A stretch of DNA of 21,471 nt from the IMG/VR virus record IMGVR_UViG_3300044624_001710, positions 1 to 21,471 of that record; one strand, given 5' to 3'. The notes under the pieces were generated by a model that saw only the letters and a program-made list of their open reading frames with translations, was not told the origin of the DNA and ran no database searches. The stretch's first letter is position 1. Each line of letters starts with the position of its first letter. Positions 14,702 through 21,471 of the stretch are shown here, one piece after another. This stretch comes from a virus. A program made the position numbers and the translations under genes.

Positions 14702-15151
14702 TTAAAGTTTGAGTTTTAACTTGGTAATTAACTTGGGCTCTGTACCATATGCTTCGGCAATTCTTTTGATTTCCTCTCTACCGGTGGTACTTTCATATAA
14801 TATATCAAGATATTCAGATGCTTCTTTTGTAGAAACTTCGTACCATTTAGCTACCAAATCAATAATCCATTGTTCATAATCTTTTACCGATTTGCCCTTC
14901 ATATAACGAAGATAAGTTTTACCCTTTGGTATAACACCAATAAGTGCTTTATAAACTGCTTTTGGTGGTGCTTCTTGAATATAGGGTTGTATCTCTGCTA
15001 TCATCTCTATCCAATCAGGATTCATAGACATATAGCGAAGAATTAACCAGTTACTCCAAGTCTTTTTATCCGCATCATCTAGCTTATCCCAATACTTTGG
15101 GTCCTGGTCTTTTGTAATTGCGTTGATATGGTCAAATAATCCTTTAGGCAT
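14702..15151 (-). CDS. 62: Clamp-loader small subunit (T4 gp62-like)
   Basis: A 149-aa all-helical protein that fits the small subunit of the T4-type clamp loader, which joins four gp44 ATPases to open the sliding clamp. Evidence is a short N-terminal LFDHINAI (5-12), a WSNWLILRYMSMNPDWI helix (31-47), and the middle segment VIPKGKTYLRYMKGK (73-87), which parallels the conserved basic stretch of gp62 (VPRGKRYGKW in T4), followed by a KWYEVSTKEASEYLDIL helix (102-118). It lacks an ATPase site, as expected. The family diverges strongly, so the call relies equally on its place two genes after gp44. It overlaps the zinc-ribbon gene by 8 bp. Confidence 0.8.
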   Translation of the reverse strand: MPKGLFDHINAITKDQDPKYWDKLDDADKKTWSNWLILRYMSMNPDWIEMIAEIQPYIQEAPPKAVYKALIGVIPKGKTYLRYMKGKSVKDYEQWIIDLVAKWYEVSTKEASEYLDILYESTTGREEIKRIAEAYGTEPKLITKLKLKL

Positions 15152-15455
15152 TTGTATCTAAATCTATTTTTGGTTGAGATGATAATTTATCTTTTGCTTC
15201 CAATGCTCTTAATTCAATTGGTTTTAGTGGTTCAAATTCTTCACCACAACTTCCACATATGAATAAATCAAATGGAATAACCATATCTTGTGCTCCACCA
15301 AATGATAACTTTGATAATCTTCTAACTTTTACAGTTGATATGAATTTATCATAACCACAACTTTCACATACCATAGGTAACGATTGTGAAATATCTACTT
15401 TAGGTTGTCCTCCTGGCATTTGTGGAATTTCACCTTGTCCAATAATGTTTGCCAT
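15144..15455 (-). CDS. Small zinc-ribbon protein
   Basis: A 103-aa protein with two CxxC pairs, C30-x2-C33 and C67-x2-C70, spaced as in a zinc ribbon. The span between them (IPFDLFICGSCG) is typical of such folds. The first 28 residues are Gly/Pro/Gln-rich and likely disordered, and the tail is charged. Small zinc ribbons near replication genes in phages often bind DNA or RNA polymerase, but the exact role is unknown. It sits 1 nt after the gp44 stop and overlaps gp62 by 8 bp, an insertion between two genes that are adjacent in T4, so it may work with the clamp loader or just be carried along. Confidence 0.8.
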   Translation of the reverse strand: MANIIGQGEIPQMPGGQPKVDISQSLPMVCESCGYDKFISTVKVRRLSKLSFGGAQDMVIPFDLFICGSCGEEFEPLKPIELRALEAKDKLSSQPKIDLDTNA

Positions 15456-15456
15456 A

Positions 15457-16398
15457 TTATATTAAATTTAAAATTTGAATTAATGTTGCCGCTGCAATAA
15501 TTTCTTTATCAATTGCTACTGCTGATTTAGCTACTCCATCTCCTAATACAAGAATAACGTTTGCTGTATTTTCTCCCGCATATTCGTCAACCTTATCATA
15601 TAGTAATGTATAAAGGTCAGAAAAATCAGTTGCCTTTGAATCTAAAATAGCTTGTCTAACATTCATATATTTGTTTCTCTTATCATCTTTTGATTTAAGA
15701 ATTTCCAAAACTTTCATTTTGTAATCATTCTCTAAAAGATTTTGAACATCTACTTGCAATTTACCTTTAAGAGAGTTTAATTGACAAGTATTAATAATCT
15801 TACGAATATCGGGATAAGAAGAATCAATAATCGGAACTAAATCTTTTGGGTCAAACTGAACATCTTCTGCTCTTAAAATCTTACTCATCTGAATAGCTAC
15901 ATCTTTTTTAGTAGGTGGAGTTATTTGAAAAGTTTGACAACGGCTTTGAATAGGTTCAATAATTTTTTCAACATAGTTACACGTCAAAATGAATCTACAA
16001 TGTTTACTAAATGTTTCCATTAAGTTTCTCAAAATCGCTTGTGCGTTTGGAGTCATATAATCAAACTCATCAAGTATAATAATTTTATACTTTTTGAATC
16101 CCATAGATGATGCAAAATTCTTTACTTTGGTTCTTACAGTTTCAACGTTGTTTTCATCTGATGCGTTTAGAATCATATAATCACAATCAATTGATTTGAT
16201 AATCAATTTCGCCAATGTTGTTTTACCAGTACCGGCTTTTCCAAAGAACAAAAGATGTGGTACATCTTCGGTTTCTATATAACCTGCTACTTTATTTTTC
16301 AAATGTTCATTACCAACATAATCATCCAATTTAGATGGGCGATATTTTTCTACCCAAAGTGAATGATTTATTTGTTCTTCTTCTTTAAATTCAAACAT
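15457..16398 (-). CDS. 44: Clamp-loader ATPase subunit (T4 gp44/RFC-like)
   Basis: A 313-aa AAA+ ATPase of the RFC/gp44 family, which loads the sliding clamp at primer ends. It begins with SLWVEKYRPSKLDDYVGN (13-30), the RFC box. Walker A is GKAGTGKTT (53-61), Walker B is IIILDEFD (106-113), where RFC proteins usually have DEAD, sensor 1 is LTCN (138-141), and SRC (152-154) carries the arginine finger. The C-terminal helical collar domain follows. Length matches T4 gp44 (319 aa). It lies 11 nt after dUTPase and 1 nt before the zinc-ribbon gene. Confidence 0.95.
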   Translation of the reverse strand: MFEFKEEEQINHSLWVEKYRPSKLDDYVGNEHLKNKVAGYIETEDVPHLLFFGKAGTGKTTLAKLIIKSIDCDYMILNASDENNVETVRTKVKNFASSMGFKKYKIIILDEFDYMTPNAQAILRNLMETFSKHCRFILTCNYVEKIIEPIQSRCQTFQITPPTKKDVAIQMSKILRAEDVQFDPKDLVPIIDSSYPDIRKIINTCQLNSLKGKLQVDVQNLLENDYKMKVLEILKSKDDKRNKYMNVRQAILDSKATDFSDLYTLLYDKVDEYAGENTANVILVLGDGVAKSAVAIDKEIIAAATLIQILNLI

Positions 16399-16409
16399 AT
16401 TTTTATTTT

Positions 16410-16874
16410 TTAATTTCCAGTTGAGCCGAATCCACCTTCACCTCTTTCTGTATTTGATAATTCATCTACTTCATTAAACTCAATTTCAGGATGTGGAATA
16501 ATCATAATTTGTGCGATACGGTCTCCTACTTTATAAAAGTCATTAACAGGAACTTTAGTTTCTACCGTTTCATCATAAAACCCTTCACCACCAAATATTT
16601 TATTAAAGGTAGCTTGTAGTTCACCTCTATACCCACTATCAATTACACCAACCGAATTACTTAATTGTAAACCAGTTTTTCTGATTGATGAACGAGGAAA
16701 TACTAATCCTACAAATCCTTTAGGAATTTCCATTGCCAATCCTGTTCCATATGTGATTTGTTCAGGTGTATCTTTAAGGATTTCAGTTGCTACTAAATCC
16801 ATTCCAGCATCGCCATCTTTTGCGTATGTTGGAATTACTGCGTTACTATTCAGTTTCTTTATTTTCACTTGCAT
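16410..16874 (-). CDS. dut: dUTP diphosphatase (dUTPase)
   Basis: A trimeric-type dUTPase of 154 aa that turns dUTP into dUMP and pyrophosphate, keeping uracil out of phage DNA and feeding thymidylate synthesis. All five motifs are present: AGMDL (23-27), PRSSI (60-64), GVIDSGYRGEL (76-86, with D79 and Y82), GDRIAQ (118-123) and RGEGGFGSTG (144-153), the P-loop-like C-terminal arm. A short insertion (FGGEGFYDETVET, 94-106) before motif IV is typical of some bacterial and phage forms. Start: the frame opens from a TTG at 16895, but the ATG at 16874 gives the usual N-terminus; it overlaps the previous gene by 29 bp. It sits between polymerase and clamp-loader genes. Confidence 0.96.
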   Translation of the reverse strand: MQVKIKKLNSNAVIPTYAKDGDAGMDLVATEILKDTPEQITYGTGLAMEIPKGFVGLVFPRSSIRKTGLQLSNSVGVIDSGYRGELQATFNKIFGGEGFYDETVETKVPVNDFYKVGDRIAQIMIIPHPEIEFNEVDELSNTERGEGGFGSTGN

Positions 16875-17238
16875 AATCTTCCATGTTTTTATCAAAGTTT
16901 TCTAAATCGGCTTGAGAGTTTTTAAAGGCCTCTCTTTGAGCTTCTCTCATTTCTTTTCCAGCATCTGAAATTTCTCTAGCGTAAATTTTAAATGTTTTTC
17001 CTGATTTACCATTTGTGAATGTGATATATGAATTTTCTCCGTTTGTTATTTCAAAAATGATTTTAGGATTCTCATCTGCACTAATTTCAGGATCAGTCCA
17101 AGCAAACACTTGTGGTTCATCTTCGTCAAATTGGAAACACCATTCACAATCTTCATATTTTTTTTGTTCTAGTTTAACTTCACCAATCGGCTCTAGTTCA
17201 ACTACTTCTTCTTTTTTTGTTTTTTTAGCCTTTGCCAT
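16846..17238 (-). CDS. Unknown acidic protein, 130 aa
   Basis: Not recognised. It has a lysine-rich start (MAKAKKTKKEE), a middle with likely beta strands (CEWCFQFDEDEPQVFAWTDPE, about 31-51, then KIIFEITNGENSYITFTNGKSGKTFKIYAREIS, about 59-91) and an acidic helical tail (92-130). C31 and C34 form only one CxxC, so a zinc site is not certain. There are no membrane segments. It ends in TAG within the dUTPase gene. A strong Bacteroidota-type promoter stands in front of it, so it begins the transcript that continues into dUTPase and the clamp loader. In T4, the translational repressor regA sits between 62 and 43; this protein shows no clear similarity to RegA. Confidence 0.75.
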   Translation of the reverse strand: MAKAKKTKKEEVVELEPIGEVKLEQKKYEDCEWCFQFDEDEPQVFAWTDPEISADENPKIIFEITNGENSYITFTNGKSGKTFKIYAREISDAGKEMREAQREAFKNSQADLENFDKNMEDYASENKETE

Positions 17239-17257
17239 ATTATTTTATTTTGTTTTA

Positions 17258-17288
17258 CAAATATACGAAAAAAAGTTTAGAATTCAAA
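17258..17288 (-). promoter_or_regulatory. Strong Bacteroidota-type promoter before the clamp-loader transcript
   Basis: On the gene strand TTTG (17288-17285), exactly 19 nt, then TATATTTG (17265-17258): a full match to the Bacteroidota housekeeping consensus. The -33 element lies inside the last codons of the polymerase gene. Transcription should begin about 7 nt past the -7 box, leaving a leader of roughly 13 nt before the ATG at 17238, with no Shine-Dalgarno sequence. This is the best promoter in the window and the main evidence for a Bacteroidota host. Confidence 0.7.
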
Positions 17289-19829
17289 AAACTTTTTTGC
17301 GTTTTGTGATTCTACCGATGCCATTTCCCATTTGAGAGCACCGAAGAAGTCATTTAGTTTATTTTCTAATTCTGCTTTATATATTTCATCTCTATCTATG
17401 TACTTATCAATGAAATCCAATACATCCTTTGGGTCATTATAATCTTTGAATGCCAAAGTATCTATTCCCAATGGATTACTTTTAAGATATACCCATTTAA
17501 CTTTTTCACCATCTCTAATAGGTTCATGTTTAAACGGACATTCAAAGAATTTAAGTAATCTATTATACGCAATTCCAGCCTTAACGTGTGCAGGTGTTCC
17601 TTTCTCAAAATTAGCAATCGCCAATCCACTATCTTTTCTCCACTTACCTTTATCGTATTTACTCAATTCTTTAATAGCTCCACCTTTTGCGATTTTATTT
17701 ATCGGAAGTGTATAGATACTCTTTTTAAATTCCAAAAGTGATTCATTTATTTCTTCGTTGGTTTTACCCATTAAAATATCTTTCAACATTTTAGCCATAA
17801 ACTCCTGAAATGCTTTTGGGAATGATGAACGAACTACATCCAATCCTTTAACATCCAACTTATCACACGGAATTCCATTTTTCAAAATCATCCATTGTGC
17901 GTATCGTTTCTTTGCTACCCAAAATCCTGCTTTACTGATATACTCTTTCTTAATCTCAAAGCGGTGTTTCTCTTTTGGAATACAAAAGAATCTTTCCGCT
18001 AGTAAGTTATAAAATGAATTTAAGAATGCTTGAGTTTCTTCTGCAACGATATTAACTTCAGATGCCATTCTAGTTTGGTCAAATGTTTTATATTCAGGAT
18101 ACCTAAATTTAACCAAAGGTTCTGCCATCATATAAATTGAATCGGTATCAATGTAAACATTATAATCGTCTTTTGTACCCAACTCTTTTTGGTATTTAAG
18201 ATTTGCCATTTCGGCAGTTTTCTTAATTACAGTTTGACCGGTAATCGTTACTGCTTCTGCATTATCAATATCATAGAATCTAAATGCAACAAGTCCTAAC
18301 ACACCATACATTGAGTTCAAAAGAATCTTTTGTACCAACTGCCTCTTACCATAGAATTCATATTTTTCAGTATCACCCGCCTCACCATACTTCTTCTCCA
18401 ACTTTCTGAACTCAACCCTTTGTTTAAACCAAGTATCTAAAATATCTGCAATCAAACCAGGTTTCTTTTGTGTATATAACACACCATTTGCAGCAACACC
18501 TAATTGATTATCTCTAATTACTTCTTCTAATTCTTTTCTATTATATGTAAACTCTTTTGTTTTACCAACAATCGTATATTGTCTATCTTCACCCCTAACC
18601 CAAGATTCAGGATCCCAATTTGAAATCTTACCAACCTTTGTTTCAGGTGAGATATTTAAGGTCATAATGATTGATGGATATAGAGATGTTAAGTCCAAGT
18701 CATAAATCCAATCATACTTACCAACAATTGGTTCTTTAACATATGCCCCAATAAATTTTTCTTCACCAGCTTCAGCCTGTTCTGCAAGTTTATCTTTGTG
18801 ATTCTTTGGCTTATTAGGTGCTACCAATCCTTTCTTTTTAAGATAAGCTAAACAAGCTCCTTCCAAATACTTTGATGAGAAAATATAATCTTCATATGGT
18901 GTAAATCCAGAATGACAAATCGCTCTACTTAATTCAATAAACTGAAGTTTGGTATCCATTGATACCACCAACTCAACGTCAGTAATGTTATATTCAATAA
19001 ACTTTTCTAAATCATCCTCAAATAAGTCATCCAAACTTCCCTCATATTCAACCTTACCTCTACCCAATTCTTTCATAGCGATATGATTAAGAGTATATGA
19101 ACTCTCTAAACCAAAGTTGTATCGTTTATACAAACCGATATAGTCCATAATACTCACACCCGCAATACTATAACGATTACGATAAGGTGACCAATATGTT
19201 TTACCTATACAAGATAAACGATTGGCTTGATTTTCGCCACATACATTCTTAATACGATTATAAAGATATGGAACGTCAAAGAAATCAATATTCCATCCCG
19301 TCCAAATCGTTGCGTTTACACTTTCAACATAAGTTAAGTATTTCATCAACAATTCACGCTCACTACCAAAGATATGAACATGCACATCTCTACCGTCTTT
19401 TTGAAACGATTTACCGTTTACCTTACCTTTTTTATCTACAACGAATACATGATACTCTTTTGTGGCATCATCATACGCTGCTATTGAAGTAATTTCGTTT
19501 TCGGCTTTTTCAATGTTTGGAAGTCCTGTTATCATTTCTACCTCAATGTCAAAAGTTAAAACAATATGACCTTTAGATGGAGTATCATCCCCATATAGGT
19601 CTACTAATACTCTGGTGGTTTCCGGTACATCTGATTCAAATAATTCCTCACCACTATCCTTTTCCCATTTAAATACTTTACTTAAACGGTCACCATGCAT
19701 AGATTGATATTCCCCATTTGGGTCTTTAACATATGCATATTTTTTATATGGAAATGTGCGATACCCTAAAGTGTCATCCCACAAATGAATTAAGTTTCTA
19801 TTTCTTTCAAAGAAAATGTTTTGATACAT
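17277..19829 (-). CDS. 43: Replicative DNA polymerase, family B (T4 gp43-like)
   Basis: An 850-aa DNA polymerase with both editing and synthesis domains. Exonuclease: Exo I D94-I-E96 (LTFDIEVE), Exo II N180 with D185 (GWNIDFFDVP), Exo III Y280-x3-D284 (YNITD). Polymerase: motif A D379-LTSLYPSII, motif B K501-x3-N505-SMYG, motif C Y559-I-D561-T-D563-S. The NISPET sequence after motif A and KGLDVVRSSFPK in the thumb region are as in T4 gp43. Length is near that of T4 (898 aa). All catalytic residues are intact, so it should be active. It starts 8 nt after the methyltransferase stop. In T4 the order of transcription is 45-44-62-regA-43; here the polymerase comes first and 44/62 come later. Confidence 0.97.
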   Translation of the reverse strand: MYQNIFFERNRNLIHLWDDTLGYRTFPYKKYAYVKDPNGEYQSMHGDRLSKVFKWEKDSGEELFESDVPETTRVLVDLYGDDTPSKGHIVLTFDIEVEMITGLPNIEKAENEITSIAAYDDATKEYHVFVVDKKGKVNGKSFQKDGRDVHVHIFGSERELLMKYLTYVESVNATIWTGWNIDFFDVPYLYNRIKNVCGENQANRLSCIGKTYWSPYRNRYSIAGVSIMDYIGLYKRYNFGLESSYTLNHIAMKELGRGKVEYEGSLDDLFEDDLEKFIEYNITDVELVVSMDTKLQFIELSRAICHSGFTPYEDYIFSSKYLEGACLAYLKKKGLVAPNKPKNHKDKLAEQAEAGEEKFIGAYVKEPIVGKYDWIYDLDLTSLYPSIIMTLNISPETKVGKISNWDPESWVRGEDRQYTIVGKTKEFTYNRKELEEVIRDNQLGVAANGVLYTQKKPGLIADILDTWFKQRVEFRKLEKKYGEAGDTEKYEFYGKRQLVQKILLNSMYGVLGLVAFRFYDIDNAEAVTITGQTVIKKTAEMANLKYQKELGTKDDYNVYIDTDSIYMMAEPLVKFRYPEYKTFDQTRMASEVNIVAEETQAFLNSFYNLLAERFFCIPKEKHRFEIKKEYISKAGFWVAKKRYAQWMILKNGIPCDKLDVKGLDVVRSSFPKAFQEFMAKMLKDILMGKTNEEINESLLEFKKSIYTLPINKIAKGGAIKELSKYDKGKWRKDSGLAIANFEKGTPAHVKAGIAYNRLLKFFECPFKHEPIRDGEKVKWVYLKSNPLGIDTLAFKDYNDPKDVLDFIDKYIDRDEIYKAELENKLNDFFGALKWEMASVESQNAKKFFEF

Positions 19830-19837
19830 CTATTATG

Positions 19838-21409
19838 TTATGGTTTATAAAATATAAAAATTGGTTCGTACTTATAAAATTGCCCTTCAATCTGCATACA
19901 ATTTTTCGCTTTAGATAAATCCATTCCTGTCATTGGACTCATTGTCATTCTTAATTTGCCTTTATACTCACATCCTAATTGAGTAAGTATATCAATACTA
20001 TCTTGCTCCAATGGATAAAACTTATCAGGACCAACTTTAATATCAGCAATATTCCAACATACATAACGGTCATTACGAAGATACTCATATATAGTTTCTA
20101 ATGTTGGTCTTAAAAATCCATCTCTCCAACTTTCATAGTTACCAAATTTCTTAAATGATTGTGTATCATCATCAGAATATCTTTCTCTATCAAAGTATGG
20201 TGGAGAAGTAAATGCAAAATCTAATTTACCTTTATACTTTTGAAATCTCGGTTCATCTTTAATAATTTCAGAACCAGTTGTAAAGATTTCGTATGTATTA
20301 GCGTGTCCCCAAAAAGGATTAGCCGCACCCGGTACTTTATTATTAAAGAACTCCGCAAGATACTCATAACGAGTCTTACCGATTTCTGAAATATAGTTTT
20401 CGGTATTAGGGTCATTTCCTATGTAATGAATATTTCTATCATCAAGACTTAATGCTCCTAATATCCTACCACCCCAACCCGCTGATGGGTCATAGATGTT
20501 AATTACATCCTGTTCTTTAATATGTTCCGTAAATCTTTTATAAAGATATTTTGCAGTAAGTGGTGGGAAGTTTACAACCGCCTGTGTACCCATACCGATA
20601 CGAAATGCAGCAGTTGCTTCAGGAAATATTCTTTGTCCTAATGGGTATATCTTAATCTGAATTGGTTGTTTTGGAACATCAACTAAATTATCAATATTCT
20701 CACCCCAATCCGCAGTTTTTAATGAAGATATGTTTTCATACTTCAATATACCAGCTGCATAAAGGTCTTTAACTTCTTGTGCAGTAATTGGCGGTGATGG
20801 AACTTTGCTATCCGCTTGTGATAAACAAAATCCATATCCTTCTTTCTTATTACCCGCTGCCCATTTTTCAATCCACTCTTTACCACTTTGGATATGTGAA
20901 TTATGAAATTCTGGATTATCTAAATGTAAGGTTTTAGAAAAACGATACATGCCATCTTGCCTAGTTAATCTTCTCATTTGTTTTACAAATTCTGGCAAAT
21001 AGGCATCATCTGCGAATACATCGTAGATTGATGGTTTTGGCTTATCATAAGCCGAACCACCGATTCCCGTCTTATACATCGCAGGAAAGAATTGATTAAC
21101 TGGTGTTGCAAACTTATTGAAGTTAAAGATGACTTCGTTTCCGTCATCATCTTTTTCTTCAAACTTTTCTACTTTGTAAGTTTGTAGTTTAGAAAATTGT
21201 TCAATCATTTCACCTTCATCAACACCGATTCTCGGTGGTGCTCCGGTTTCATTCCAAACTCTTACTGCAAGTTCTCTAAAAAATGCCACCCACCTTTCAA
21301 AATCGGCGAATGGCATTTTAAGAACATCTTCATATAATAAGTTCACTTCCGGTTCGTACAACCAGTCATTCTTTTCGTAGAAATATTTCTTTTTGTAATT
21401 AAAACTCAT
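19838..21409 (-). CDS. DNA methyltransferase (TSPPY type) with long N-terminal domain
   Basis: A 523-aa protein. The C-terminal half (about 255-523) is an S-adenosylmethionine-dependent DNA methyltransferase: motif I DPSAGWGGRILGAL (307-320) binds SAM and motif IV TSPPYFDRERY (401-411) is the catalytic loop of N4-cytosine or N6-adenine enzymes; SPPY is more usual in N4-cytosine forms. A later stretch, NIADIKV (453-459), follows as in relatives. The first 250 residues have no known motif and may recognise the target sequence or another protein. No restriction partner is seen, so it is likely a stand-alone enzyme that protects or marks phage DNA. Its ATG overlaps the previous stop by 1 bp. Confidence 0.85.
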   Translation of the reverse strand: MSFNYKKKYFYEKNDWLYEPEVNLLYEDVLKMPFADFERWVAFFRELAVRVWNETGAPPRIGVDEGEMIEQFSKLQTYKVEKFEEKDDDGNEVIFNFNKFATPVNQFFPAMYKTGIGGSAYDKPKPSIYDVFADDAYLPEFVKQMRRLTRQDGMYRFSKTLHLDNPEFHNSHIQSGKEWIEKWAAGNKKEGYGFCLSQADSKVPSPPITAQEVKDLYAAGILKYENISSLKTADWGENIDNLVDVPKQPIQIKIYPLGQRIFPEATAAFRIGMGTQAVVNFPPLTAKYLYKRFTEHIKEQDVINIYDPSAGWGGRILGALSLDDRNIHYIGNDPNTENYISEIGKTRYEYLAEFFNNKVPGAANPFWGHANTYEIFTTGSEIIKDEPRFQKYKGKLDFAFTSPPYFDRERYSDDDTQSFKKFGNYESWRDGFLRPTLETIYEYLRNDRYVCWNIADIKVGPDKFYPLEQDSIDILTQLGCEYKGKLRMTMSPMTGMDLSKAKNCMQIEGQFYKYEPIFIFYKP

Positions 21410-21471
21410 TATGCAGTTAATTGTTGTTCTACTAGGTAATATTTTGCAGTGAAATCATCAATTTTAAATTC
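21409..21471 (-). CDS. 3' end of an unknown upstream gene
   Basis: Only one frame is open to the window edge. It reads EFKIDDFTAKYYLVEQQLTA and stops in TAA that shares one base with the methyltransferase ATG (TAATG), a junction style used elsewhere in the window. Twenty residues are too few to name a family. Confidence 0.6.
   Translation of the reverse strand, partial: EFKIDDFTAKYYLVEQQLTA

Overview
The window looks like part of a large tailed phage (T4-like myovirus type, class Caudoviricetes) or a phage-derived contig. It carries a T4-type replication module: family B DNA polymerase (gp43), clamp-loader ATPase (gp44) and clamp-loader small subunit (gp62). It also has a dUTPase, a long collagen-like fibre and a subtilase of a kind seen beside fibre genes in aquatic myoviruses. 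All genes are on the minus strand and tightly packed, mostly with stop/start overlaps of 1-29 bp or gaps of a few bases. No gene-free stretch exceeds about 100 bp. The DNA is AT-rich, and TAA, TAG and TGA are all used as stops, so there is no sign of recoding. No Shine-Dalgarno sequences are visible before the starts I checked. At least three gene starts are preceded by a Bacteroidota-type promoter (TTTG, 19-20 nt, TAnnTTTG or close to it). A Bacteroidota host, for example a flavobacterium, is therefore the best inference. No integrase, IS, tRNA, rRNA or CRISPR was seen.

In transcription order (right to left): (1) 21471-13530 is the DNA module: tail of an unknown gene, TSPPY-class DNA methyltransferase, DNA polymerase, a 130-aa unknown, dUTPase, gp44-like ATPase, a zinc-ribbon protein, gp62-like subunit, an Fe-S-type PD-(D/E)XK nuclease and a small ribbon-helix-helix-like protein. 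(2) 13515-10304 holds two GT-B glycosyltransferases and a 172-aa unknown. (3) 10239-5401 is the fibre/protease pair: a 1088-aa fibre with four Gly-Thr-Ser/Gly-Ser-Ser collagen-like segments and an S8 protease with an intact Asp-His-Ser triad. (4) 5302-1 is a carbohydrate operon: GT-A, GT-B-like, GT-A and WavE-like transferases, a sugar-phosphate nucleotidyltransferase, a cupin, a RuBisCO-like protein, and the first 12 codons of a gene that begins like a UDP-GlcNAc 2-epimerase.

The standout is the RuBisCO-superfamily gene (40-1269). It keeps the residues that carbamylate and bind Mg2+ (equivalents of K175, K177, K201, D203, E204) and several phosphate-site residues. It has lost K334, E60 and N123, so it should be a form IV RuBisCO-like protein (RLP) that enolises or decarboxylates a sugar phosphate rather than fixing CO2. 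Its neighbours suggest a phage-encoded route to an unusual activated sugar. Glycosyltransferase genes flank a very Ser/Thr-rich collagen-like fibre on both sides. My working hypothesis is that this sugar is placed on the fibre (compare the glycosylated collagen-like BclA of Bacillus anthracis) or on the host surface. The gene calls rest on visible motifs; the pathway and its target are inference.
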